64,000 nucleotides of DNA. It comes from Hydrogenoanaerobacterium sp032017025 (GTDB lineage Bacteria > Bacillota > Clostridia > Oscillospirales > Ruminococcaceae). Location: contig NZ_DALZQO010000010.1 in assembly GCF_032017025.1 (NCBI RefSeq), forward strand, positions 1-64,000. Direction: 5' to 3'. This document shows, in pieces, positions 36,680 through 45,679 of this stretch. Every line of letters starts with the position of its first letter. Position 1 is the first letter of the stretch. The position numbers and the translations under genes were made by a program. Below the pieces are notes generated by a model. That model did no database searches, had not been told where the DNA came from, and worked only from the letters and a program-made list of their open reading frames with translations.

Positions 36680-37024
36680 TTATTTTGCCGTGATTAGCGA
36701 TGTGTCCGGTGGATTCTGCGTGAGAGTATTTATTAGGTTGCTAATCTCCGAGCGGAGGGCTTCACTATTTGATTCGTAACCACTGTGTTCCAAATACACG
36801 ATTGTGCCGTTTGCCCCAAAGGAAGCAAAGTAGATGATGGTTTTGATTCCTTTACTGTTGGCATCCGTAACGAAGTAACCCGCTGTTACTGATATTCCGT
36901 TTATTTCAGAAACTTCCTCATTTCCACTAACAGAAGTGTCGGTTATTGGGTGGCGGTTAGCGGAAAGAATAACGTGGATATCATCTGTAGTCTTTCCTTC
37001 ATAGTGCATAAACGCACCATACAA
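36680..37024 (-). pseudogene. possible remnant of an exported protein, C-terminal part
   Basis: A 114-codon frame with no signal peptide and no ribosome binding site. It reads like the last beta-rich domain of a DUF4367-type surface protein (ISVTAGYFVTDANSKGIKT, IVYLEHSGYES). The upstream side ends in a palindrome instead of the missing N-terminal part. It could be a small gene, but a truncated one seems more likely. Confidence 0.4.
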
Positions 37025-37060
37025 ATAGTGAGGGTATATAACTGTTTAGGAAAAGAGGAA

Positions 37061-37085
37061 GCCGTAGGATTTGAAATCCTACGGC
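37061..37085. repeat. perfect 12-bp palindrome
   Basis: GCCGTAGGATTT-G-AAATCCTACGGC. No T run follows on the plus strand and only a mixed pyrimidine tract on the minus strand. Confidence 0.9.
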
Positions 37086-37223
37086 AACTCTCAAAAACGG
37101 AAAACATCCTTATTGAATTGCGCCCTTCCGTGAGGATTTGTTTTGTTTTAAATGCGTACTAATTCCCCCCAACTCCAATAAAACCAAAAGCTATTAAGAA
37201 AATTTTTTAATAAGTATTGCGTC

Positions 37224-37259
37224 ACCATATTCCTACCACATCGGGTTGGTATTCTTATA
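37224..37259 (+). promoter_or_regulatory. promoter with OmpR-type direct repeat, zinc-ribbon/kinase pair
   Basis: ACCATAT (37224-37230) and ACCACAT (37235-37241) at 11-bp period, with a TTATAT-like -10 12 bp further. Second member of the set with 28152 and 40194. Confidence 0.55.
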
Positions 37260-37346
37260 TACACATAATTTATAATGCTGCAATGACTTAAATATTATTA
37301 TTAGACCGACAAGCTGATTTTTTGATAACGGAAAGGAAGGATTGAT

Positions 37347-37622
37347 ATGAGTTTTTTTTCACATTTAAGAAAACGTGGTTGCTATCACCCTCATGGGGGC
37401 AGTGGCTATTTTCAGCAACCCCCTACGCAACAACCTTACCCGAACAGCCCGGCATTGACCAGTATTTGCCCCAACTGTCAGGCTGTCATCGCAGCAGACT
37501 CAAATTTTTGCTCGAACTGCGGGTCAAAAACGGCACAGAATATCGTTCGCAAATGCAATCGGTGCGGAGCTGTCACACCAAACGGTTCAAAATTTTGCCC
37601 AAACTGTGGGAATCAGGTATAA
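37347..37622 (+). CDS. double zinc-ribbon protein
   Basis: 91 aa. A basic, Gln/Pro-rich start is followed by two zinc ribbons: CPNCQAVIAADSNFCSNCG and CNRCG...FCPNCG. All eight Cys are present. It ends 3 bp before the kinase-like gene, so the two products may act together or derive from a split zinc-ribbon kinase. No membrane segment. Confidence 0.82.
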   Translation: MSFFSHLRKRGCYHPHGGSGYFQQPPTQQPYPNSPALTSICPNCQAVIAADSNFCSNCGSKTAQNIVRKCNRCGAVTPNGSKFCPNCGNQV

Positions 37623-37625
37623 CGG

Positions 37626-38363
37626 ATGGAGCGGAGATTTCCCTGCGGCGACCTGATTCATTCAGGATATGTCTTTGAAAGAGAATTGGGCGCCGGGCTA
37701 TTTGGGACTTGTTATTTCTGCAAAAATCAAATGGGAGAGCCTGTTGTTTTGAAAAAATATGAGCCTGTTTCGTTTCAAATCAATCAAGGGAAAAATCATT
37801 ATGAAGCAAGTATACTCTCAAGCCTTTCGCATCCGGCGATTCCTGAGCTCTTTGGCGTGCTCCATACGCGCGGCTCCATGTATTTGATCCTTGAATACAA
37901 GCCCGGAAGCACATTAAATACAGATCTTTTTCAAAATCATAAAGTTTATAGCGACTTCGAGATTTCGCGAGTTGGCATACAGTTACTATCTGTGATCAAT
38001 TATCTTCATTCAAGAAACATAGCACATCGAGATATAAGTATTGATAACATTATAGATAATGGAATGCATATATCGTTGGTGGACTTTGGTTTGTCCCGTT
38101 CTATCCGCTATGAGGAATCAACTGCACAAACTGATTATTATTGCTTTGGCGAAGTACTGCTGTTCTTGCTATATTCCAGATACACTAAACCCAATGATAA
38201 AAAGGATATCTTTGCACCATGGTATGAAGAACTAAGGCTAACTGATTTTCAAAAGTATTATATTGGTCGGCTACTAAAGCTAAAAAAATTATTTGCCGAT
38301 ATAAGGGAAATATCAAATGGTTTTAGAAAATTCATAGGAGAAGGAGTACCTCCATACTTGTAA
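37626..38363 (+). CDS. minimal Hanks-type serine/threonine protein kinase
   Basis: 245 aa. Glycine loop LGAGLFG (21-27), candidate ATP Lys at 43-44 (VVLKKYE), catalytic loop HRDISIDN (134-141, Asp136, Asn141) and DFG (153-155) are all present. The activation segment is very short, there is no clear APE motif and the C-lobe is reduced. There is no membrane or PASTA domain, unlike PrkC. The substrate is unknown; the adjacent zinc-ribbon protein is the best partner candidate. Confidence 0.82.
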   Translation: MERRFPCGDLIHSGYVFERELGAGLFGTCYFCKNQMGEPVVLKKYEPVSFQINQGKNHYEASILSSLSHPAIPELFGVLHTRGSMYLILEYKPGSTLNTDLFQNHKVYSDFEISRVGIQLLSVINYLHSRNIAHRDISIDNIIDNGMHISLVDFGLSRSIRYEESTAQTDYYCFGEVLLFLLYSRYTKPNDKKDIFAPWYEELRLTDFQKYYIGRLLKLKKLFADIREISNGFRKFIGEGVPPYL

Positions 38364-38642
38364 CAGGCTTTTCCTTATTTATGCGAACAATACCATTCCT
38401 GACTCTTAAAAAAACGTATACATTGAAGAAAACATTTATCTTCATTGATATTGGCGACGTTTTAAGATACGGATATGGCGGTTATGCTTGCGGAGCTACT
38501 GGCAGTATAATAAAGCTGCACGCAGCTCCGTTTTTGCTGTTCTAGCCTTTAATTCAGTTGGCTGAGATTGGGGATTACGAAATGCTATGATTGGTGAGCA
38601 CCTTATGCCGTTAATACGAACCTGTTGATAATGAAGGAAGTT
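38364..38642 (+). other. intergenic region with terminator
   Basis: A CGGAGCT/AGCTCCG hairpin at 38491-38530 followed by five T ends the kinase transcript. A 54-codon frame (38381-38545) runs through it but has no ribosome binding site and is probably accidental. Confidence 0.6.
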
Positions 38643-40034
38643 TTAGCGGTACAAAAAGCCCGTGACTATATATCCAACTGCGGATACAACAACACCTGCA
38701 ACGGTATAGGGCATAGCGGTGACAAAGTGTTTTCCGTAAGATATCCCCGCCATTTCAGCAGCGATGGGAGAAACAACATCTGCCACAGCTCCGCCTGCCC
38801 ATACAGTGCCCGCCATAACCGCAAGATCCATGCCGGTACCGGTGGCAAATGCCGCTGCCAGAGGCATCATGAGTGACCAGGTGGCCCATGAGGAGCCGAT
38901 AGTATAGGAAATGACTGCCGATATCAAAAACAGGATTGCCGGAACAAAAATCTTTGGAATATTTGTGATGGACTCCTGATCCACCAGATCGTTGAAGCCC
39001 AGGTCTTGGGTTACTCTTGTCAGCACCCAGCTCAAAAGCAAAATAATAACCAAAGAAAAGTTCTTGCTCCCGCCCTTTAAAATATGTGCCTGAATTTCGG
39101 CAAGGCTGATTTTCTGAAAAAGATAAAAAACAGTTGTGAACAGCAGCGCCGCTAAGACTCCGGTAAATATAGATACATTAAAATCCGCCTTGCTGAATGC
39201 GCCCCAGAAGGAGGGAGATTTGTCTTTCCCTGTCCACCAGAATAAAAACAGTGTGCCCAGTATCAAAATTGCAACCGGTATGATCAGATTCATTGCTTTT
39301 GCGGGATATTCTTCTATTTGCTCATCCTTGCCCCTTTCTTTTTGAATGTGCCCTTGGGTCAGTTCGTCATCCTTTGTTTTTCCAAGCCGAACCTTGCCGA
39401 AGCCAAGGGAAAAGAATGTAACACCCAAAGCCAGTAAAATCATCACCCAAGTGAAGAAATTCCATGCTATACTCCTGACGACAATCTCATAGGCGCTTTC
39501 AGTAACGCCGTTTCCGAAGTTGGATGCCACAAGGGATACCATATACCCGATATTGGCTGATCCAACAGGAATCAATAAAATGAGCTGCAGGCTGGTGACG
39601 GACAATATGAATGCAAACTTTTCCTTGGAGGCCTTCACTTTATCTAAAAAGTGGCTCATCACGGTACCCACCGCTATAAAGTGAAAGGAGCTGTTAAAGA
39701 ACGTGGGGATACTAAGGCCCCAGCTCCAGCCGAGCACACCTCTTTCAGACTTTATTTTTCCCTCCATTTTATTACTGAACCCGGCAATTCCTCCAGCCAT
39801 AGAAATCAGTTCGGACAAAGCACTATATAGAACGAGAAAGCTCAGTGCATAAGCACTTCCCTCGTCAGCTAACACCTCAATAACATAGCGGCTGATTGTC
39901 GTTATTCCTGACAGAGATCCGGTGCTCAGCAGCACGCCAACTACAATCCCGCTAAAAAGAGCCGGGACAAGCTTTTTTGTTACGCAGGTCATGACAATTG
40001 TTATGAAAGCCGGTACAACTGACAACCAGAGCAT
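38643..40034 (-). CDS. NhaC-family Na+/H+ antiporter-like transporter
   Basis: 463 aa with about twelve membrane segments. IPTFFNSSFHFIAVG and SYTIGSSWATWSLMMPLAAAFA match the NhaC family, which exchanges Na+ or organic cations (such as malate-lactate in MleN) for protons. The C-terminal DVVSPIAAEMAGISYGKHF segment is also typical. It is transcribed alone, against its neighbours. The substrate is uncertain. Confidence 0.88.
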   Translation of the reverse strand: MLWLSVVPAFITIVMTCVTKKLVPALFSGIVVGVLLSTGSLSGITTISRYVIEVLADEGSAYALSFLVLYSALSELISMAGGIAGFSNKMEGKIKSERGVLGWSWGLSIPTFFNSSFHFIAVGTVMSHFLDKVKASKEKFAFILSVTSLQLILLIPVGSANIGYMVSLVASNFGNGVTESAYEIVVRSIAWNFFTWVMILLALGVTFFSLGFGKVRLGKTKDDELTQGHIQKERGKDEQIEEYPAKAMNLIIPVAILILGTLFLFWWTGKDKSPSFWGAFSKADFNVSIFTGVLAALLFTTVFYLFQKISLAEIQAHILKGGSKNFSLVIILLLSWVLTRVTQDLGFNDLVDQESITNIPKIFVPAILFLISAVISYTIGSSWATWSLMMPLAAAFATGTGMDLAVMAGTVWAGGAVADVVSPIAAEMAGISYGKHFVTAMPYTVAGVVVSAVGYIVTGFLYR

Positions 40035-40193
40035 ATAATTCCTCCTTTTTCCTTAGTTTCCCCAGTTTTTATAAATAGTATCATTTTGCGGCATGAAATA
40101 TTAAAAGCAAGTTCTCGAAATTGTCTGCCTCGCACTTTTTTCATGGTAATAAAAAGCTTTAGAACACGGGAACATTTTTCTCGATTTTAGTCT

Positions 40194-40225
40194 CCCATAT
40201 TTTCGCCATATTTTTCAGATAATAT
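40194..40225 (+). promoter_or_regulatory. promoter with OmpR-type direct repeat, M23 peptidase gene
   Basis: CCATAT at 40195-40200 and 40206-40211 (11-bp period) followed by GATAAT/TAATAT around 40218-40225. Third member of the set. Confidence 0.58.
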
Positions 40226-40309
40226 ATGAAACCATAAAGCGTGATCGGTGATACACTTTCAGATTGACGGTTCACCGACCAACAATGCGTAGGTAAGGAG
40301 AGATTAAAT

Positions 40310-41686
40310 ATAAAGTTTATTAAAAACACGACCATTTCCATATCGGAAAACAAGAAGATTACGAAGCGCATATTTGCCGTGCTGGGCACCTCTACCGTGA
40401 TGGCAGCCTTTGTTATGAGTATTCTGCAATCACTCTGTTTTCCCGCTTATGCCGTCACGGTTGACGGAACGCAAATCGGCGTTGTGGATGATCCCGCTGT
40501 GTACACACAGGCCGTCACTTCTGTTGAAGCACAGGCCGCCGGCATTTTGGGTGAAGAGTATAAATTTGCAAGCAACATAGATGTAAGCATGACCATTGTG
40601 GGAAAGGACGAGCTTTCTACAGAAAAGGACATAAGAGCTTCACTTCTCAATCAGGTCAATGAGATTGAGAAGAGCTATGTGCTGAAAGTAGATGGCGTTA
40701 CAATCGGCTCATCAACGGACAGGTCTTCCTTGCAACGCCTGTTGGATGAGCTCAGTTTGCAGTTTACAAATGAAAACACTAAAACATATCAGTTCGAACA
40801 GGATGTATCCATTTCTTACGAGTATACCGCAGCCGACACGCTAAGTAATCCGTCAGCTATTCGTGAAATACTTACTGCAAATACCGAAGAGGCGATTTCT
40901 TATACAGTGACAAAAGGTGATACCTATAGTGAAATTGCTAATGACAATGGACTGCGGTTTAGTGAACTGATGGCACTTAATCCACAGGCCAGCGTAGATG
41001 AGCTTATGATTGGTGATGTGCTCAATATAAAGAATGCCATTCCATTTCTGTCTGTGAGGACTGTTGAGAGTGTCACCTATACCGAGGCAATAGAAAGTCC
41101 CGTCGAGTATATTGATGACGTTTCTCTTTATGTAGGCGAAACACAAATGAAAACAGAGGGATTGGCGGGAGAGTCACAGGTTACTGCCGAGGTTACTTAT
41201 GTAAATAACAAAGAAATTGATCGCACGATAACTGAAACCAAAACGCTAACAGATCCCACGAAAACAATCATCGCAAAGGGTGTTACTCCCCGTCCCAAAA
41301 CGGCTTCCTATGGATCATATATCTGGCCTCTTTCTGGGAAGGTGACATCTACAACTGGCAACAGAAATCTTTTGGGAAGCGCGAACTATCATTCCGGACT
41401 GGACATCGCAGCGCCTTATGGAACAAATGTTAAAGCTTCTGATGGTGGGTTGGTCACCTTTGCGGGCTGGAACGGTAGCTATGGAAATCTCGTCATTATC
41501 ACCCATGACAATGGAACCCAGACCTACTATGCGCATAATTCATCCCTACTGGTTTCCAAGGGCGAGCGTGTTTATCGGGGACAAGCTATTGCGAAAGTTG
41601 GTTCCACGGGACGTTCGACAGGCAATCACAGTCATTTTGAAGTTCGGGTAGACGGTTCCATTCGTAACCCGTATGATTTTCTGTAA
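40310..41686 (+). CDS. LysM-G5-M23 cell-wall peptidase, possible AUA start
   Basis: About 458 aa if read from the ATA at 40310, which lies nine bases after AAGGAG and gives a basic N-terminus (KFIKNTT) before a membrane/signal segment (IFAVLGTSTVMAAF). The first standard start, GTG at 40379, has no binding site and falls inside that hydrophobic segment. Domains: two beta-rich repeats, LysM (YTVTKGDTYSEIANDNG), G5, and an intact M23 domain (HSGLDIA, YYAHNS, GNHSHFEVR). It cleaves peptidoglycan cross-links outside the cell. Expression is probably governed by the OmpR-type repeat at 40194. Confidence 0.88.
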   Translation: MKFIKNTTISISENKKITKRIFAVLGTSTVMAAFVMSILQSLCFPAYAVTVDGTQIGVVDDPAVYTQAVTSVEAQAAGILGEEYKFASNIDVSMTIVGKDELSTEKDIRASLLNQVNEIEKSYVLKVDGVTIGSSTDRSSLQRLLDELSLQFTNENTKTYQFEQDVSISYEYTAADTLSNPSAIREILTANTEEAISYTVTKGDTYSEIANDNGLRFSELMALNPQASVDELMIGDVLNIKNAIPFLSVRTVESVTYTEAIESPVEYIDDVSLYVGETQMKTEGLAGESQVTAEVTYVNNKEIDRTITETKTLTDPTKTIIAKGVTPRPKTASYGSYIWPLSGKVTSTTGNRNLLGSANYHSGLDIAAPYGTNVKASDGGLVTFAGWNGSYGNLVIITHDNGTQTYYAHNSSLLVSKGERVYRGQAIAKVGSTGRSTGNHSHFEVRVDGSIRNPYDFL

Positions 41687-41711
41687 ATAACGTGGCAACA
41701 CCCCGACTACC

Positions 41712-42668
41712 TTATGGATTTATCCGGTGTGTCTTTCTGTATTCCAAAGGCGTAACTTTCATAATCTCTTTAAATGCGGCCGAGAACTTGCTCTGGCTTT
41801 CATAGCCAACAGCTGCTGAAATATCTGCAATACTCTGTTCGGATTCACAAAGAAGTTGGGATGCCTTCTGTATCCGAAATTCTTTCATATAAGCCGCTAT
41901 TGATTGGCCAAACACGCCCTTAAAATGCTGTTTCAGAGCGGTGGCACTAATAAGAAACTCCTGAGACAGTTCTTTAATCGTAAAGCGATAAGACAGTTTT
42001 TCGGTTATACGCTTCTGGATTTGTTTGACTATGTCTACTTGCTGCCTTGCATAAATGTTCTTTCTGCTTTCAATCATAGGGTCAAAGCAGAAAAGATACA
42101 GCAGCAATTCCATGATCTTGAGACGATAATATACGCCTCTAATTTTTTCTGAAACAGAATACATGTCGGAAAAGATGTGCTTGATAGCATCCCTCGATTG
42201 TATTAAAAAGCACTCGTCGAGGAGAAAAAAACGCTCCAGCGTACTGCATATATTGTTGGGCATTCCAGGAAGGATACGACTCCATTCACATGGTATGCCA
42301 TCTAAATCAATAGTAATTATAAAGCCCTGATAGTATCCCAAAGGCAATTCAATGTTGTTGCAGTGATTTTGGAGAGGACTGAGAAAGAGATCCCCCTCGC
42401 CCACATATTGAAAGCAACCGTCTTCCATCTGACATTCGAAACGACCGGACTGGCAGTGGTTGATCTCAATAATTCTTCTGGATTTGTTTGTCTCAGGCAA
42501 ATATTGATAGGAAGATATATCAATTTTCGTTGCTTGAATCCCTGGAAAGACCTGATAGACCTGTGCGGTTGCGGTACCCTCCGGTAGTCTTAGATTATAT
42601 GTATCATGATCTTCAGGTTCATTTATAAGGATTTCTTTATCGAAATGCGAAGTTTTATTTGAGTTCAT
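41712..42668 (-). CDS. AraC-family transcriptional regulator
   Basis: 318 aa. The C-terminal 105 residues hold the two helix-turn-helices (IKELSQEFLISATALKQHFKGVFG and SIADISAAVGYESQSKFSAAFKE). The N-terminal part is a cupin-like sensing region of the type found in siderophore/YbtA-like regulators. It is divergent from the metal-ATPase operon. Its target and ligand are unknown. Confidence 0.9.
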   Translation of the reverse strand: MNSNKTSHFDKEILINEPEDHDTYNLRLPEGTATAQVYQVFPGIQATKIDISSYQYLPETNKSRRIIEINHCQSGRFECQMEDGCFQYVGEGDLFLSPLQNHCNNIELPLGYYQGFIITIDLDGIPCEWSRILPGMPNNICSTLERFFLLDECFLIQSRDAIKHIFSDMYSVSEKIRGVYYRLKIMELLLYLFCFDPMIESRKNIYARQQVDIVKQIQKRITEKLSYRFTIKELSQEFLISATALKQHFKGVFGQSIAAYMKEFRIQKASQLLCESEQSIADISAAVGYESQSKFSAAFKEIMKVTPLEYRKTHRINP

Positions 42669-42789
42669 TTTCCTACCTCCTGTTTACTGGACGATAATGC
42701 AAGAAATGCAAAACACCAAAGCTTTGTGTCTGTGTTTTGCTCCAATCGGTCAGTTTTTTCGCCCGATTAGTCAAGTTCCTGCCTACCTG

Positions 42790-42844
42790 TTGACAGCACC
42801 TGTATAGATGCATATACTATAAATATAACAATCAAGCAATTGAT
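42790..42844 (+). promoter_or_regulatory. promoter and ArsR-type operator of the second metal operon
   Basis: TTGACA at 42790-42795 and TATACT at 42813-42818 (17-bp spacer). ATCAA-GCAA-TTGAT at 42831-42844 just downstream is a dyad suited to an ArsR-family repressor; further TTGAT words follow. Confidence 0.75.
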
Positions 42845-42893
42845 TAATCGTTTGATTTGATTGTAAAAAATATAACAACCGAAAGGGGTATAC

Positions 42894-43115
42894 ATGATGA
42901 AAAAAACAATTAAATTGCAGGATCTGGACTGCGCCAACTGCGCCGCTAAAATCGAGAACGCCATTTCCAAGCTGGAGGGTGTCATCAGCTGCAAGGTGAA
43001 CTTCATGGGTCAGAAAATGATACTGGAGGCTCCCGATGAGAAATTTGACGAAGTCCTCACGCAAGCTAAGAAAACCGCAAACAAGATTGAAGCAGACCTT
43101 GTGTTTTTAGATTAA
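42894..43115 (+). CDS. stand-alone heavy-metal-associated (HMA) domain protein
   Basis: 73 aa, ferredoxin-like HMA fold with the metal motif LDCANCA (Cys-x-x-Cys) and the pattern of CopZ/CadA N-terminal domains. It precedes an ATPase that lacks this domain, so it probably works in trans as the pump's metal donor or sensor. An AAAGGGG site precedes the tandem ATGs at 42894 and 42897. Confidence 0.9.
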   Translation: MMKKTIKLQDLDCANCAAKIENAISKLEGVISCKVNFMGQKMILEAPDEKFDEVLTQAKKTANKIEADLVFLD

Positions 43116-43121
43116 TAACGA

Positions 43122-43157
43122 AAGCGGCAGCGACTGTGCATACAACCGCTGCCGCTT
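43122..43157 (+). terminator. intra-operon hairpin (attenuator or processing site)
   Basis: Perfect 11-bp stem AAGCGGCAGCG / CGCTGCCGCTT between the HMA gene and the ATPase gene. No T run follows, so it is not a full terminator; it may stabilise the HMA mRNA and reduce ATPase output. Confidence 0.6.
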
Positions 43158-43181
43158 CGTTAAGAAGGAGGGTTATATAAA

Positions 43182-45098
43182 ATGAATAAAAAGGAAAAAA
43201 ATCTCCTGAAACGGATTCTGGTTGCGGGAGTAATCTTCTTTTTAGCAATACCGCTGGCACGCGGCGAGCAGATGTTTAATCTGCTTGGCTGGGAACTGTT
43301 CCGTTCACCAGCTCTGAACTACATTGTGTTCATAGCGTTTCTTGCCTCTTACCTGATCATCGGTGGTGAAATCGTTCTAAAGGCACTTAAAAATATCCGC
43401 AAAGGTCAGGTGTTTGATGAAAACTTCCTGATGAGCATTGCCACAATCGGTGCATTCTGTCTTGGAGAATATGCGGAAGGCGTTGCCGTTATGCTGTTCT
43501 ATCAGGTAGGGGAGCTGTTCCAATCCTACGCAGTATCACGCTCACGGCGCTCCATCGCTGACCTGATGGATATCCGTCCTGATTATGCCAATGTGATGCG
43601 GAACGGTCAACTGGTACAGGTAGACCCGGAAGAGGTAGCTGTTGGCGATACAGTCATTGTAAAGCCCGGAGAGCGCATCCCTCTGGACGGTGTGATAACA
43701 GACGGCCACTCTGCGCTGGACACATCAGCGCTTACCGGCGAATCTGTCCCTCGTGACGCTAGTGTTGGAGATTCGGTTATCAGCGGCTGTATCAATCAGA
43801 CCGGCAAGCTGACAATTGAAGTTACAAAGGTGTTTGGAGAATCCACTGTTTCAAAAATTCTGGAGCTGGTTGAAAACGCTTCGGATAAAAAGAGTAAAAG
43901 CGAAAACTTTATCACTCGGTTCGCACGCTACTATACGCCGGTTGTTGTCTTTGCGGCAGTTGCGCTGGCAATTATACCACCTCTTGTGACCGGGCAGTCT
44001 TTCCTTATCTGGATTGAGCGCGCCCTTACCTTCCTTGTCATCTCTTGCCCTTGTGCATTGGTTATTTCAGTGCCCCTCAGCTTCTTCGGTGGCATAGGTG
44101 GTGCTTCCAAGGCTGGCGTTTTGGTAAAGGGAAGCAACTATCTGGAGCTTCTTGCCGATACCGAAATTGTTGTGTTTGATAAAACCGGCACCCTTACCAA
44201 AGGAAACTTTGTTGTGGGCGAGGTTCGTGCCCTTAGTATGAGCGAGGAGGATCTGATCAGAATCGCTGCCCATGCGGAGGACTACTCTAGCCACCCGATT
44301 GCGGTAAGCATCAAGAAGGCGTATGGCAAAGCGGTTGATCCCTCGTTGATCAGCGATATTGAGGAAATCGCCGGCCATGGCGTGCAGGCCTCTATCGACG
44401 GAAAGGTCGTCTTGGCAGGTAATGCCAAGCTCATGAAGCTCAAAAATATTGCTTATGAGGATTCTTCCTCCGTAGGAACCGTCGTGCATGTTGCTGTGGA
44501 TGGAGTCTATGCCGGATACATCGTCATTGCAGATGAAGTCAAGCCGGACTCTGCGCAGGCTATTTTGGATTTGAAAGCGGCCGGGGTAAAGCAGACAATT
44601 ATGCTCACCGGTGATGCAGATGCCGTAGGTAAAAAGGTAGCGGCTCAGTTAAATCTTGATAAGGTATATACCGAGCTGCTGCCTGCCGATAAGGTTATGC
44701 AGGTTGAAAAGCTAATCAGCGAAAAAAGCGTGAAAAAAATGCTGGCCTTCGTCGGCGACGGTATCAATGATGCGCCGGTTCTGGCAAGAGCAGATGTGGG
44801 AATTGCCATGGGCGGCCTTGGCTCGGATGCTGCCATTGAAGCAGCTGACGTTGTAATCATGACTGACGAGCCATCCAAGATCGCCACAGTAATGAAGATT
44901 AGCCGCAAAACACTCCGCATTGTGAAGCAGAATATTACCTTCTCCCTGGCGGTAAAAGGAATCGTACTGGTGTTGGGAGCCTTCGGAATCGCAAATATGT
45001 GGGGAGCTATCTTTGCGGATGTAGGCGTTTCCATCATTGCTATCCTAAACGCAATTCGCGCCTTGAACGTTAAAAAATACATTCAGGTAAAAAGATAA
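43182..45098 (+). CDS. heavy-metal P1B-type ATPase, Zn/Cd/Pb class, without HMA domain
   Basis: 638 aa. CPC at 289-291, phosphorylated Asp333 in DKTGTLT, and GDGINDAP are intact; the N-terminus starts directly with the first membrane helices. It is highly similar to the ATPase at 18164 along the whole core. The missing metal-binding domain is encoded just upstream. Ribosome binding site AAGGAGG. Together with two ArsR genes it forms the second metal-resistance locus of the cargo. Confidence 0.94.
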   Translation: MNKKEKNLLKRILVAGVIFFLAIPLARGEQMFNLLGWELFRSPALNYIVFIAFLASYLIIGGEIVLKALKNIRKGQVFDENFLMSIATIGAFCLGEYAEGVAVMLFYQVGELFQSYAVSRSRRSIADLMDIRPDYANVMRNGQLVQVDPEEVAVGDTVIVKPGERIPLDGVITDGHSALDTSALTGESVPRDASVGDSVISGCINQTGKLTIEVTKVFGESTVSKILELVENASDKKSKSENFITRFARYYTPVVVFAAVALAIIPPLVTGQSFLIWIERALTFLVISCPCALVISVPLSFFGGIGGASKAGVLVKGSNYLELLADTEIVVFDKTGTLTKGNFVVGEVRALSMSEEDLIRIAAHAEDYSSHPIAVSIKKAYGKAVDPSLISDIEEIAGHGVQASIDGKVVLAGNAKLMKLKNIAYEDSSSVGTVVHVAVDGVYAGYIVIADEVKPDSAQAILDLKAAGVKQTIMLTGDADAVGKKVAAQLNLDKVYTELLPADKVMQVEKLISEKSVKKMLAFVGDGINDAPVLARADVGIAMGGLGSDAAIEAADVVIMTDEPSKIATVMKISRKTLRIVKQNITFSLAVKGIVLVLGAFGIANMWGAIFADVGVSIIAILNAIRALNVKKYIQVKR

Positions 45099-45166
45099 AT
45101 CCCAACAATGGCTGTCGTGTTATTTGCAACAAAACAGGGCTCAGCCGAGCAGTTCAGATGTGCTAT

Positions 45167-45583
45167 TCACGCCTCGTTGTGAGTAGCACATTTTTGCTCA
45201 CGCTCCTTGTGGTTCGTGATTCCCTTGCCCGGACAGGATACCTGAAAAAAATCATCAATCATACAATGAATGAGTCGGGCGGTTTCTGTATCTGCCAGAG
45301 TGTAGTAAACCTCTTTTCCCTCTCGCCGGCTGGTAATAAGGCCGCTGAGCCTTAAAGATTTCAAATGATGAGACACTGCTGCAGTGCTCATTCCGATGGC
45401 TGCCGCAATGTTAATTCCACATTCCTCGCAGTGGCACAAGAGCCACAAAATCCGCAGCCGGGTACCATCACTCAGCTGCTGAAAAAAAGAAGCGGCTTCA
45501 GAAAAAGCTTTTTCCTCAGGAATCCGCTCCAAAATCGTTTCAATACTTTGCCCGTGGTCGTGTGGCAGTTTTCTTGAACCCAC
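45167..45583 (-). CDS. ArsR-family metal-sensing repressor
   Basis: About 138 aa from a GTG at 45583 with GGAAGGTG upstream; a TTG at 45601 is the alternative. Winged helix with IGMSTAAVSHHLKSLRLSG. The alpha-3 segment LCHCEECGINIA has three Cys, resembling the CadC-type metal site, and the N-terminal HDHG and C-terminal Cys/His add ligands. It is convergent with the ATPase gene and divergent from a second ArsR gene, sharing one control region. Confidence 0.88.
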   Translation of the reverse strand: MGSRKLPHDHGQSIETILERIPEEKAFSEAASFFQQLSDGTRLRILWLLCHCEECGINIAAAIGMSTAAVSHHLKSLRLSGLITSRREGKEVYYTLADTETARLIHCMIDDFFQVSCPGKGITNHKEREQKCATHNEA

Positions 45584-45601
45584 AGAGATCACACCTTCCA
45601 A

Positions 45602-45627
45602 ATTAAATAATTACTTGATTATTTAAT
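45602..45627. promoter_or_regulatory. ArsR-type operator between divergent repressor genes
   Basis: Perfect dyad ATTAAATAAT-TACTTG-ATTATTTAAT, placed between the two divergent arsR genes. Confidence 0.75.
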
Positions 45628-45679
45628 TATATGTCCGTACTTTCTAATAGTCAAATTTTTTTAAAGGAAGGGGAATGCA

